Position numbers and translations under genes: made by a program
Shown here: positions 33,421 to 42,164 of the stretch, piece by piece
How the letters are laid out: each line of letters opens with the position of its first letter
How positions within the stretch are numbered: the stretch's first letter is position 1
NCBI GenBank assembly: GCA_016840545.1
Contig: JAEOSD010000004.1
Location: forward strand, 1-46,179
Direction of reading: 5' to 3'
DNA from: Promethearchaeota archaeon
Lineage (GTDB): Archaea; Asgardarchaeota; Lokiarchaeia; Sigyniarchaeales; SOKP01
DNA length: 46,179 bases
Notes under the pieces: generated by a model
Seen by the model: the letters and a program-made list of their open reading frames with translations, nothing else
Database searches by the model: none
What the model was told of the DNA's origin: nothing

Positions 33421-34404
33421 ATGGTTTCATTTGAAGAAATGGGGCTTTCAAATACAAAAAAAATGTTTGAAGTAGCCTTAAAAAAGAAATTCGCTATACC
33501 TGGATATAATGCTAGTAATCTTGAACAATTACAAGGAATTATTATTGGTTGTGGAGATTCAAAATCACCCGTCATTATTCAGATTACCCAAACTTCTTTA
33601 AAGTACGCAAATAAAACAATGATTCGATATATGGGAGAAGGATGCGTTGCAATGTCAAAGAATTTAGGGTATGATATTCCTATTGCACTACATTTAGATC
33701 ATGGGAGTTACTATGAATCATGTAAATCTTGTGTTGATATTGGTTTTTCTAGTGTAATGTTTGATGGGAGTCATTTAGAATATCAGAAGAACGTTATGAT
33801 AACAAAAAGAGTAGCAAATTATGCTCATCAAAGAAATGTTAATGTAGAAGCAGAATTAGGGATTATAGGCAGAGAAGATAAAAGTAAAGAAGTAGAAATT
33901 CAACAATATACCGACCCCGAACAAGTGGAAGATTTTGTAAATAGAACGGGATGTGATTCCTTGGCAATAGCTATAGGAACATCTCATGGGGCCTATAAAT
34001 TTAAGGTAGAAAGAGCAGAAGATATACCAGAACTAAGATTCGATATTCTCCAAGAGATAAGAAAGAGATTAGGAAAATTTCCAATAGTACTTCATGGAGC
34101 ATCCTCAGTTCCAAAAAAATATGTTGACATAGTTAATAATTATGGAGGATCCTTAAAAAAGAGTTTTGGAGTGCCAGAAACTCAATTAAGAAAAGCGACA
34201 CAACATGGTGTATGTAAAATTAATGTAGCTACAGATAGCCGCATACTTTTTACAGCTATGATAAGAAAATATTTTAAAGAACACGTAGATCATTTTGATC
34301 CAAGACTGTATCTTGGAACTGCGCGTCAAGAATTAATTGAAATGATAATAAGAAAGAATAAAGAAGTCTTAGGCTCTTCAGGACAAGCAAAATATATAAG
34401 CTGA
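33421..34404 (+). CDS. fba: Class II fructose-bisphosphate aldolase
   Basis: A zinc-dependent aldolase interconverting fructose 1,6-bisphosphate and two triose phosphates (or a related ketose-bisphosphate). Zinc and substrate motifs are 'IALHLDHGSYYESC', 'NVEAELGIIG', 'AIAIGTSHGAYKF', 'VLHGASSVP' and 'CKINVATDSR', and the length of about 327 residues is usual. The frame also opens at GTG 33412; ATG 33421 gives the standard N-terminus. A close relative could act on tagatose bisphosphate. Many archaea use the bifunctional FBP aldolase/phosphatase instead, so a bacterial-type class II enzyme is notable. It links to the pyruvate kinase elsewhere in the window. Confidence 0.92.
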   Translation: MVSFEEMGLSNTKKMFEVALKKKFAIPGYNASNLEQLQGIIIGCGDSKSPVIIQITQTSLKYANKTMIRYMGEGCVAMSKNLGYDIPIALHLDHGSYYESCKSCVDIGFSSVMFDGSHLEYQKNVMITKRVANYAHQRNVNVEAELGIIGREDKSKEVEIQQYTDPEQVEDFVNRTGCDSLAIAIGTSHGAYKFKVERAEDIPELRFDILQEIRKRLGKFPIVLHGASSVPKKYVDIVNNYGGSLKKSFGVPETQLRKATQHGVCKINVATDSRILFTAMIRKYFKEHVDHFDPRLYLGTARQELIEMIIRKNKEVLGSSGQAKYIS

Positions 34405-34406
34405 AA

Positions 34407-34676
34407 TTAGCCTTTTTCATAAATCACTCCTGTACCACCAGCTGGATACTGGAAACTTATAGCACCAGCATCGCAAACTTGATAACATGCAGCGCACTCT
34501 AAACATTTCTCTTTATAATCCTCAGAAATATATATCCTATTATCTTTTCTACTCCATAAGTTTACCAAACAAACAAGAATACATCCACCGCAATTATTAC
34601 ATTTACTAATATCGATTGAAATAAAATCCCCAGTTCCCAGAATATGTTTCGTTAATCCATCAATTTCAATCTTCAT
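34407..34676 (-). CDS. Two-cluster ferredoxin (FixX-like)
   Basis: An 89-residue ferredoxin with two [4Fe-4S] sites: Cys26, 29, 32, 36 ('CNNCGGCILVC') and Cys58, 61, 64, 68 ('CLECAACYQVC'). The spacing and the 'AGAISFQYPAGGTG' tail resemble FixX-type ferredoxins paired with flavoprotein dehydrogenases. The ATG overlaps the stop of the upstream flavoprotein gene (ATGA), and GGAGGG precedes it, so the two are made together. It probably feeds electrons to that flavoprotein. Confidence 0.93.
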   Translation of the reverse strand: MKIEIDGLTKHILGTGDFISIDISKCNNCGGCILVCLVNLWSRKDNRIYISEDYKEKCLECAACYQVCDAGAISFQYPAGGTGVIYEKG

Positions 34677-36079
34677 ACTTTTTCCCTCCTTTGCTTTTTC
34701 TTTTTCGGGATCAAATCCATAATTTTTGGAATTACAGACATCAACTTCTGGGGGTCCATTATTCTATCAAGATCATTCTCAAATATTTTTGCCACTAGAG
34801 GAAATACATATTTCATAATGAATGGTAAAGCTTTTGGCATATATGATTTAATATGGGCAGCAATTTGGCGAACCCGCTTCGCATGTGGCTGGGACCAATC
34901 ATAAATCCCTCCCATTACTTCCATGAACATCGGTACAAACCAACTCATTGTCTCTTTAGGACTGAAGGGCATTGCTTTCCAGATATTATATAATTCCTCT
35001 CCCGCTTCAAATTCTTCCCCAACACTTGTTTTTTTCCACATTTCATCAAATTTGGAGAGGGCACTTTTTGAAATATCTTCTGATGTAATTGCTTCAGTAG
35101 CAACTTCTGCTGCAATTTTTCCTGTCACCATTGCAGGATAAATTCCTTCAGCTTCGAGAGGGCAAGGAAATCCGCCAGCATCTCCAATTAAAATAACACC
35201 ATCGGTGTGTGTGTTGTAGGGATATTTTAACCAAGGAAGAAGATGCGATTGTAGTTCTCTTGGTTTAGCATCTAGAATTTTTAATAATCTTTGATAATAT
35301 TTCAGGCTTATAACACGATTTAGATAAAATAATGGATTCTTATCCCATTTATTCAACCAGTTTCCTAAACCTTGATGAAAACCATCATGAAAGAAAACTT
35401 GATACGATGCTGGGAATATTGCAGACCACCAAACCGCAAGTGCTTCATCTCCCATAATATCATCAATTTTATTGGGGGGCGCAAAAAAATCATATTGAGG
35501 AGTAACTGTAATTTGATCCTGAGCCCATTTTGTCCGTAAACCGCTCTGTTTCGCAACCATTGAAACAGCACCATCAGCTCCAATTACAATAGGTGCTTTA
35601 TATTTTTCTCCGTGTTCATCAACCACCCCACAAATTTTTCCATCTTCTTTTAAGAGATTCACAATTAGGGTTGAATTTTTTAACTCAGCGCCTGCATCAG
35701 TAGCAAATTTAGCAATCCATGGGTCAAAATCGCTTCTATAACAATTCATTGTAATCCAGCTTTTAGCCGGTTCATAAGATACTGATTCAGTTGGGCGCGT
35801 CATAACATAGCCAACTACTATGCCTTTTTCATTAATGAAATAATTTCTAGCCGCTGCTCCTGCTCTCAGAGAAGGACATTTTTCTGGAGTTAAATATTTC
35901 ATCATTGATGGGAAATCCTTCCACATGCGTGGTCCTAATCCACAACCTGAAGAATTCTTTTCACCAGGCTTTCTACCTCTTTCAAAAAATATTGTTTTAA
36001 GCCCATTTTCAGCAGCAGTTTTAGCTGCCATAGATCCACCAGGTCCAGCACCAACAATAATTAAGTCATAAGTTTTCAA
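34673..36079 (-). CDS. FAD-dependent oxidoreductase of the geranylgeranyl reductase/FixC family
   Basis: A 468-residue flavoprotein. The dinucleotide-binding motif is 'LIIVGAGPGGSMAAKTAA' with 'FFERGRKPG'. A second FAD motif, 'GVILIGDAGGFPCPLEAEGIYPAM', is typical of geranylgeranyl reductases and of FixC/ETF-quinone oxidoreductases. 'GEKNSSGCGLGP' corresponds to the substrate-side loop of the family. In Methanosarcina acetivorans a geranylgeranyl reductase works with a ferredoxin encoded beside it to saturate archaeal lipids, so the overlapping ferredoxin here supports a similar role; a FixCX-type electron carrier is the alternative. It starts with TTG at 36079 after GGGTGG. The C-terminal region (about 395-455) is unusually hydrophobic and could touch the membrane. 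Confidence 0.9.
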   Translation of the reverse strand: MKTYDLIIVGAGPGGSMAAKTAAENGLKTIFFERGRKPGEKNSSGCGLGPRMWKDFPSMMKYLTPEKCPSLRAGAAARNYFINEKGIVVGYVMTRPTESVSYEPAKSWITMNCYRSDFDPWIAKFATDAGAELKNSTLIVNLLKEDGKICGVVDEHGEKYKAPIVIGADGAVSMVAKQSGLRTKWAQDQITVTPQYDFFAPPNKIDDIMGDEALAVWWSAIFPASYQVFFHDGFHQGLGNWLNKWDKNPLFYLNRVISLKYYQRLLKILDAKPRELQSHLLPWLKYPYNTHTDGVILIGDAGGFPCPLEAEGIYPAMVTGKIAAEVATEAITSEDISKSALSKFDEMWKKTSVGEEFEAGEELYNIWKAMPFSPKETMSWFVPMFMEVMGGIYDWSQPHAKRVRQIAAHIKSYMPKALPFIMKYVFPLVAKIFENDLDRIMDPQKLMSVIPKIMDLIPKKKKQRREKV

Positions 36080-36216
36080 TCATTTTCCACCCACAATTTT
36101 TTAGTATAAAAAGAATTAGATTTAATCTATATATAAAATTCACTTAATTATAGTAATCAAAACATGATTATTGATTAAAAAATTGTTGTTAGTTATTGCA
36201 CTTTAAAGGGAATATT

Positions 36217-37686
36217 ATGAAGATCAGCGAGAATATTCTATCTCAGCAATTAGTAAAAATTTGCGGTTCTAAAAATGTCACAAATAATCCAGAGATTTTA
36301 AAGGAATATTCTACAGATATGAGTTTTTTTATGGGAAAAGTGCCAAAATTTGTTACTTGGCCATCTAAAACGCAAGAAATATTAAAAATTTTAAAATTAG
36401 CGAATCAAATGAATTTTTCTATCATTCCTGTAAGTTCAAGCTCTAAACTTAGGCAACATGGAGATACAGTTCCTAGGAAAGATAATTGTGTTATTATCGA
36501 TTTATCTAAGATGAATAAAATAATTTCCATTAATAAGGAAAATCGCGTTGTTATGATTGAACCAGGTGTTACTTTTAAAGATTTAATCCCTAAACTTAAG
36601 CAAAAAGGTTTGAGATTATTATTACCGCTCCATCCTACTGGAACAAAATCAGTACTTACAAGTGCACTTGAAAGGGAACCTATCGTTATCCCTCGTTATC
36701 ATTGGGATAGCTCAGATCCATTGTTGTGTACAGAAGTTATTTTTGGCACGGGAGATTTGTTTAGAACGGGAACAGCTGCAGGGCCAGGTACAATCTCTCA
36801 ACAACAAAAAATTGGTCAAGCTCAATTGAATCCTATGGGACCTACACAATTTAGTCCTTTTAGGGTTATACAAGGAGCACAAGGTAGTTTTGGGGTTGTC
36901 ACATGGGCTACTTTGAAATTAGAATTAATTCCTACAATGCAAAAAGTATACCATTATCATTCGAACAATATTGAAGAATTATTAGATTTTCAACAACAAC
37001 TTGTAAAGTATAGATTATGCGATGATACTTTTATTTTAAATAATTTAAATTTAGCTAGTTTGGTTAGAAAAATAGATGGAGAAATAGAAAATTTAGCCAA
37101 ATCTCTCTTAAAATGGAATATGATTTTTATAATATCTGGGAGAGGAGATTTAGCCAAAGATAAATTGGACTATCTTGAAGGAGATATTAAAGATCTTTTA
37201 AGAGAATCTAATTATGTGCATTTAGAGAAATCTGATCTAATTAATTCTGATATATTTTTAAAGTGCGTAAATGAATCCACTTCAGAACCATGGAGAACGA
37301 GATATAAAGGTTATTATCAAGATATTTTCTTTCTTAGCAATTTTGAGAATATCTCTAATTATATCTTGATGGTACAATCCAAATATTCTGAAGATTTGGG
37401 TATATATATTCAACCTATTAATCAAGGGACTTCATTCCACTGTGAATTTGATTTTTTTTATGATCCAAACGATAATATTAAAGTAGATAAAATTAAAAGG
37501 AAAATCTCAGAAATTATTATTAATTTAATGGATTCTGGAGCATTCTTTAATCGCCCATATGGCTATTGGGCAAAAGAAATGTATACAAGACATATTGAAC
37601 AAACATCTATAGCTTTAAAAAAAGTAAAACGTATTTTTGATCCAAATAATGTTCTAAATCCCGGGGTTCTCTGTTTTGATGATTAA
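36217..37686 (+). CDS. FAD-linked oxidase (GlcD/PCMH-type), first copy
   Basis: A flavoprotein of about 489 residues with a PCMH-type FAD domain: 'FVTWPSKTQEILKILKLANQ', 'SIIPVSSSSKLRQHGD', 'VIIDLSKMNKIISINKENRVVMIEPG' and 'VIQGAQGSFGVVTWATLKL'. The C-terminal cap ends in 'VKRIFDPNNVLNPGV', the usual FAD_oxidase_C closing motif. The frame opens at TTG 36196, but AAGGG at 36206-36210 favours ATG 36217. Relatives oxidise 2-hydroxy acids, alkylglycerone phosphates or phenolic compounds; the substrate-binding half is divergent, so none can be assigned. It is followed 41 nt later by the Fe-S protein and a second FAD oxidase, a likely complex. Confidence 0.85.
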   Translation: MKISENILSQQLVKICGSKNVTNNPEILKEYSTDMSFFMGKVPKFVTWPSKTQEILKILKLANQMNFSIIPVSSSSKLRQHGDTVPRKDNCVIIDLSKMNKIISINKENRVVMIEPGVTFKDLIPKLKQKGLRLLLPLHPTGTKSVLTSALEREPIVIPRYHWDSSDPLLCTEVIFGTGDLFRTGTAAGPGTISQQQKIGQAQLNPMGPTQFSPFRVIQGAQGSFGVVTWATLKLELIPTMQKVYHYHSNNIEELLDFQQQLVKYRLCDDTFILNNLNLASLVRKIDGEIENLAKSLLKWNMIFIISGRGDLAKDKLDYLEGDIKDLLRESNYVHLEKSDLINSDIFLKCVNESTSEPWRTRYKGYYQDIFFLSNFENISNYILMVQSKYSEDLGIYIQPINQGTSFHCEFDFFYDPNDNIKVDKIKRKISEIIINLMDSGAFFNRPYGYWAKEMYTRHIEQTSIALKKVKRIFDPNNVLNPGVLCFDD

Positions 37687-37727
37687 TTCTACAGTATATC
37701 AAAAAAAAGAAAAGCAATAGGATAAAG

Positions 37728-39032
37728 ATGGATGAAGAAGAATATCAAAAAATGATAAAACGTTGTTTGCGCTGTTCTATTTGTAAATGGATTCCTCAAG
37801 TCCAAATTAAGAGCCAAAAGTATGCAACAGCTTGCCCTGCTATTGATCTTTATAATTTTCATCCTTATAGTGGAGGTGGAAAGATTATTTTAGCTCTAGC
37901 ATTAGAAATGGGCAGAATTAAACCCTCTGAGGAATTACGTGATATCGTCTATAAATGTACTGAATGTGGTAATTGTGCTATTGCATGTAAATTTCTTAAT
38001 ACATTAGAACCACTTGAAATAATAATGAGACTAAGGGAGAAATTAGTTGAAGCAGGTTGTGGTCCAATGCCAAAACAGAAAGCCTATACTGAGGCAGTGA
38101 AAAATGTTAACAATCCATATAGCGAACCGCACGAAAATAGAATGGATTGGCTCCCTAATGATATTAAAATTGATCCTAATGCCAAATTGCTCTATTACAT
38201 TGGATGTACATCATCATATAGGAGAAAAGAAATGGCAATAGCTGCAGCTAGAATAATGAACGCAGCAGGAGTAGCATTTCGTATTTTACAAGACGAAGAA
38301 TATTGCTGCGGCAGTCCAATATTAAGAACCGGTGAAATCCATACTTTTCAAGAGTTTTTAAATAAGAATGTCGATATCATTGAATCAAAAGGAATAGAAA
38401 CAGTTGTATTCAGCTGTGCAGGATGTTACGATACTTTTAAGGTAGATTATCCCTTATATCGAGATTATAATTTTAAAGTGTGTCATACTGTAGAATTCTT
38501 TAATGAGTTACTTGAAGCTGGTGAATTAAAGTTAACTAAAGAAATACCAATAACAGCAACTTATCATGATCCCTGCCATTTAGGAAGGAATGCAGAGAGA
38601 TATGAACAATGGGATGGAGAAGAGGTTAAATTAATACCTTTAATATCTATTAATATACCTCCTAAACCCAAACGTACTGGTAAAGCTGGTATCTACGATC
38701 CTCCTAGAAACATCCTAAAAAAAATTCCTGGATTAAAATTTATAGAAATGGAAAGAATTAGAGAATATGCTTACTGTTGTGGAGCTGGAGCAGGCGTAAA
38801 ATCCGCATTTCCTGAAATGGCACTTAATACCGCAAAAATAAGAATAGAAGAGGCGGAAGATACTGGAGCTGATGTTATAGTATCAGCTTGTCCATTTTGC
38901 TCTACAAATTTACAAGATGGAATAAGTGAGAGCGGTTCAAAATTAAAATATTATGATATTAGTGAATTATTATTAATGAGCTTGGGTTTAGAACCTGAAA
39001 AATTGAAACAAGCATTAGCAGAGGTAGCATAA
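37728..39032 (+). CDS. Fe-S protein with two CCG domains (GlcF/HdrB/HdrD-like)
   Basis: A 434-residue electron-transfer protein. The N-terminal ferredoxin part has Cys13, 16, 19 and 36 and a second cluster Cys77, 80, 83, 87 ('CTECGNCAIACK'). Two cysteine-rich CCG domains follow: 'YIGCTSS..', 'YCCGSPILRTGE' and 'SCAGCYDTF', then 'YHDPCHLGR', 'YCCGAGAGVKS' and 'SACPFCSTNL'. This is the arrangement of GlcF, LutA-like and heterodisulfide-reductase subunits, which pass electrons between a flavoprotein and a quinone or disulfide. The stop is two bases before the second FAD-oxidase gene. It is presumably the electron-transfer partner of one or both flanking FAD oxidases. Confidence 0.92.
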   Translation: MDEEEYQKMIKRCLRCSICKWIPQVQIKSQKYATACPAIDLYNFHPYSGGGKIILALALEMGRIKPSEELRDIVYKCTECGNCAIACKFLNTLEPLEIIMRLREKLVEAGCGPMPKQKAYTEAVKNVNNPYSEPHENRMDWLPNDIKIDPNAKLLYYIGCTSSYRRKEMAIAAARIMNAAGVAFRILQDEEYCCGSPILRTGEIHTFQEFLNKNVDIIESKGIETVVFSCAGCYDTFKVDYPLYRDYNFKVCHTVEFFNELLEAGELKLTKEIPITATYHDPCHLGRNAERYEQWDGEEVKLIPLISINIPPKPKRTGKAGIYDPPRNILKKIPGLKFIEMERIREYAYCCGAGAGVKSAFPEMALNTAKIRIEEAEDTGADVIVSACPFCSTNLQDGISESGSKLKYYDISELLLMSLGLEPEKLKQALAEVA

Positions 39033-39034
39033 TC

Positions 39035-40594
39035 ATGTTAAAAAAACAAATATTAGAAGAATTTCAAAAGACAGTTGGTCCAGAAAACATAGATGACGGT
39101 GAAGTAATGACAAATGCATATGCATATAATTGGTGTATGGAATTAGTAAATTGTATGGAAGAAAAAGAGCCTATTCCTTTTTCTCCTATTCCAAAAGCCA
39201 TAATATTACCTTCTAATGTAGAAGAAGTTCAACAAATTGTTAAACTCTGTAATAAATATGATATTCAATTTAAAGCTCAATCTACTGGACTCGGTCCATG
39301 GAATCAACCATCATCAGAAAATTGCATTATTCTTGATTTGCGAAGGATGAATAAGATTGTAAAAATTGATGATAAAAATCTTTACGCTGTTGTTGAGCCG
39401 TATGTAAGTGGTGCACAATTACAAGCAGAAACCATGAAATATGATTTAACAGTTCATATGCCGGGAGCAGGACCTCAAGTTTCACCCTTAGCTAGCGCTA
39501 CTAGCATGAATGGACCAGGATTTACCTCTCCTCACACAGGACATAGTGCTCGAAATGTTTTAGGTGTTGAATGGGTATTACCTGATGGAGAAATCTTAAG
39601 GTTAGGGTCTACTGGCCTAAAAAACAATCCCGATTGGTTTAGTGGAGACGGCCCGGGACCAAGTTTGCGAGGAATTATGCGTGGTTGGGCGGGAGCAAAA
39701 TCAGGTATAGGTGTGTTTACAAAGGTTGCTTTTAAACTCTTTCCGTATCCATGCAGTACCAAATTTAAATTAAAAGGAATTTCTCCAAATTATGAATTTG
39801 ATATTCCTGATTTTATGAAATTATATGTTATGGATTGTAAAAACTATAATTATCTTAAAAAAGTCTTTTTAGCGGTTGAAAGGGAGGAAATTTCATTCAT
39901 TTGTAGTCATTTATCAGGTTATGGTTTAGGAGCAATATTTTCTAACAGTATTGAATCATTAATGGATAAAATCCCAATCGCTAGTACCCACGCACCCTTG
40001 GTAATAGTTATAGCAGCAAGAACTAGACGTGAATTTGAATATAAGCAAAAAGTAATGAATAAGATAATGGCAGAATTTAAATTAGAAAATATAATTGGAA
40101 CTAAATATACTCCCAATTCCTTATTTTATGCAGAAGCATTACGTTCAAATTTGGGTCTTCACGGATTTATCGCAACAGGAGGCTTTCAATCCTCGAAGGG
40201 TCAATGCGACACAGCAACGGTGTGTTTAAATACTACTAAAATGAGCATTCCTTTAAAAAAGAAATATATAAAGAAAGGAGTAATTGCAAATGATTTTGGA
40301 GAGGGTGTATGGATGACTTCCTACGAATCAGGACATTATTTCCATGTTGAATCTCCTACATTGTTTGATCAAACCAATGAGAAGAGTGTTAATGGAATGG
40401 CTGAAAATATGAATGAAAACTATCAATTTGATTTAATAAAACATCTTGGAGCTCCATTTTTCGTAGAAGGTGATAGGATGCATGATAAGTTTGGTCCACA
40501 TATGATGAATTATCATAAATGGTTAAGAAAAATAAAGGAAGCGTTTGATCCGAATGGAATTGCTGATTCAGGATTTTATATTTCTGCTAAATAA
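39035..40594 (+). CDS. FAD-linked oxidase (GlcD/PCMH-type), second copy
   Basis: A 519-residue PCMH-type flavoprotein. FAD-binding segments are 'PKAIILPSNVEEVQQIVKLCNKY', 'FKAQSTGLGPWNQPSS', 'IILDLRRMNKIVKID', 'HMPGAGPQVSPLASATSMNGPG' (phosphate loop region) and 'AGAKSGIGVFTKVAFKLFP'. The C-terminus 'IKEAFDPNGIADSGFY' is standard. It shares only the general FAD-domain pattern with the first copy and its substrate half differs, so the two are distinct subunits rather than a recent duplication. Tight linkage to the CCG protein (2-nt gap) suggests a dehydrogenase complex similar to glycolate or lactate dehydrogenases but with an unknown, perhaps lipophilic, substrate. Confidence 0.88.
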   Translation: MLKKQILEEFQKTVGPENIDDGEVMTNAYAYNWCMELVNCMEEKEPIPFSPIPKAIILPSNVEEVQQIVKLCNKYDIQFKAQSTGLGPWNQPSSENCIILDLRRMNKIVKIDDKNLYAVVEPYVSGAQLQAETMKYDLTVHMPGAGPQVSPLASATSMNGPGFTSPHTGHSARNVLGVEWVLPDGEILRLGSTGLKNNPDWFSGDGPGPSLRGIMRGWAGAKSGIGVFTKVAFKLFPYPCSTKFKLKGISPNYEFDIPDFMKLYVMDCKNYNYLKKVFLAVEREEISFICSHLSGYGLGAIFSNSIESLMDKIPIASTHAPLVIVIAARTRREFEYKQKVMNKIMAEFKLENIIGTKYTPNSLFYAEALRSNLGLHGFIATGGFQSSKGQCDTATVCLNTTKMSIPLKKKYIKKGVIANDFGEGVWMTSYESGHYFHVESPTLFDQTNEKSVNGMAENMNENYQFDLIKHLGAPFFVEGDRMHDKFGPHMMNYHKWLRKIKEAFDPNGIADSGFYISAK

Positions 40595-40623
40595 CAATTA
40601 AAAGTATAAAGTAAGTGAAATAA

Positions 40624-41031
40624 ATGAATAAAAATGAATTAATTAATCCAAAAGCAAGAGGATTTGCAGGACTTATAAAGAATATAATGGAACCTCTAAA
40701 TGAGAATCAAGAATTCCAAAAAAAGTTCAAAAATTTTAAGAAAAAATATCTAATCAATGCTTCTAATTTAAATCATGCCGCACTAGTAACTATCAATGAG
40801 GGGCGTCTAAAGGTTGAAAGTATTCCAAATAAACCCAAATCTAATTTGAAGAAGAAAATTATTGGATGGGATGGTTTTATCTCTATGGACTCACAAATAT
40901 TTCTCGCGTTAGCAATGGATAGAATTTCCTTATTAAAAATAGTAAGTAACTGGTTATTAGGAAAAGTGAAAATGAAGGGGATTTTGAAATTACTCTCTCT
41001 ATTAAAAATTTTTGAAATTATAAAAAGATAA
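40624..41031 (+). CDS. Small SCP2-like lipid-binding domain protein
   Basis: A 135-residue protein resembling an SCP2-type lipid-binding domain: strands 'LINASNLNHAALVTINEGRLKVESI', 'IIGWDGFISMDSQIFLALAMDR' and the C-terminal 'LLGKVKMKGILKLLSLLKIFEII', echoing the SCP2 'G-K-x-K-x-x-G' ending. The match is weaker than for the SCP2 protein in the acyl-CoA operon. It lies 29 nt after the second FAD oxidase and 39 nt before the CrtC-like gene, so it may carry the hydrophobic substrate of these enzymes (inference). Confidence 0.65.
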   Translation: MNKNELINPKARGFAGLIKNIMEPLNENQEFQKKFKNFKKKYLINASNLNHAALVTINEGRLKVESIPNKPKSNLKKKIIGWDGFISMDSQIFLALAMDRISLLKIVSNWLLGKVKMKGILKLLSLLKIFEIIKR

Positions 41032-41070
41032 GATTTTTTTAATTAAATAATAATTAAAGGTGAATAAAAA

Positions 41071-42135
41071 TTGGGGAAAAAGAAAAATAATAAGCCTAAA
41101 GTACTTGAAGCATGGTCTGGACCAGGAAGAAAAGACGAGAATATAAAGGTTTTTAAACCCGAATTTGATGCTTTGCATATTGATATGAAAAAAAGAGGAA
41201 ATACAGAATGGTGGTATTTTGATGCTCGGCTTGAAGGAGGATATATTGTGGTTGGGTTCTTTCGAGCAAAACATGAACGTACAGGGAAAACTGGGGTAGA
41301 AATTACAATCTATAAACCTAATGGGGAAAAAATACAAAATGTATACGATTATAATCGTTCTGATCTGAAAGTGTCTCGTGAGATTGCAGATGTGAAAATT
41401 GGAAATAACTATATAAAAGTTGATTATTCAAATGAGAAATTCCCTGCTTATGAAATATTTTTAGATGAAGGCGAATTTGGTTTGCATTTAAAATACATTG
41501 CTCAAGTCCCTGGATGGATGCCTGGTAATGGATATACTCGATTTGGTAAATTAGGTGAATTTGGATGGGTTGTGCCTTTACCAAGAGCAAGAGTTGAAGG
41601 AATAATTAAAATACATAATAAGACAATATCAGCGAAAGGGATTGGGTACCACGACCACAACTGGATTAATTTTAATCTTATTAAAGTTGTTGATTATTGG
41701 CATTGGGGCCGAATTTATTCAGAAAATTTTACTATCATATATGCACATATTAAATGTAATAAGAAAATGGATGATTATACTGTTAAGGTTTTTATGCTCG
41801 CAAAAAATGAGGATATCATTCTAAGCACAGGTGAATATGAATTGATAGAAGAAAATTTTCAATATAATGAAAAAGCAAGAAATAAATATCCACAAAATTT
41901 AAAATTCAAACTTTCTGAACAAAATGAGGTTAATCTCAATGTTAATAAAATTATTGATGCTGATCATTTACTTTCTGAATTTAACCCTATATTACGGTTT
42001 TTAGCAAAAAATATATTAAAACTAAACCCAGGATATTTCAGATTCAATTCAAACTTTGAGATCAAGATGACTCATAATGGTATGCATTACAAAGAACAGG
42101 GAAATACCTTACACGAGATGGTAATAGTAAAATAA
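41071..42135 (+). CDS. CrtC/AttH-type lipocalin-like protein (carotenoid 1,2-hydratase family)
   Basis: A 354-residue protein with the hallmarks of the CrtC/AttH superfamily: 'NTEWWYFDARLEGGYIVVGFF' near the N-terminus, the central 'GIGYHDHNWINFNL' and 'YWHWGRIYSENF'. It consists of two consecutive lipocalin-like beta-barrels. CrtC itself adds water to the terminal double bond of acyclic carotenoids; many homologues have no known activity. TTG 41071 is the start, preceded by AAAGGTG. No phytoene synthase or carotenoid desaturase is seen nearby, so the substrate may be another isoprenoid or lipid. It ends the run that begins with the FAD oxidase at 36217. Confidence 0.82.
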   Translation: MGKKKNNKPKVLEAWSGPGRKDENIKVFKPEFDALHIDMKKRGNTEWWYFDARLEGGYIVVGFFRAKHERTGKTGVEITIYKPNGEKIQNVYDYNRSDLKVSREIADVKIGNNYIKVDYSNEKFPAYEIFLDEGEFGLHLKYIAQVPGWMPGNGYTRFGKLGEFGWVVPLPRARVEGIIKIHNKTISAKGIGYHDHNWINFNLIKVVDYWHWGRIYSENFTIIYAHIKCNKKMDDYTVKVFMLAKNEDIILSTGEYELIEENFQYNEKARNKYPQNLKFKLSEQNEVNLNVNKIIDADHLLSEFNPILRFLAKNILKLNPGYFRFNSNFEIKMTHNGMHYKEQGNTLHEMVIVK

Positions 42136-42164
42136 TAAATTCTTAAATAAAAGAAATAAATTTT

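Noticed and set aside
39035-40594. The two FAD oxidases as a recent tandem duplication
   Set aside because: Apart from the FAD-domain motifs the substrate halves differ clearly, so they are old paralogues or separate subunits.
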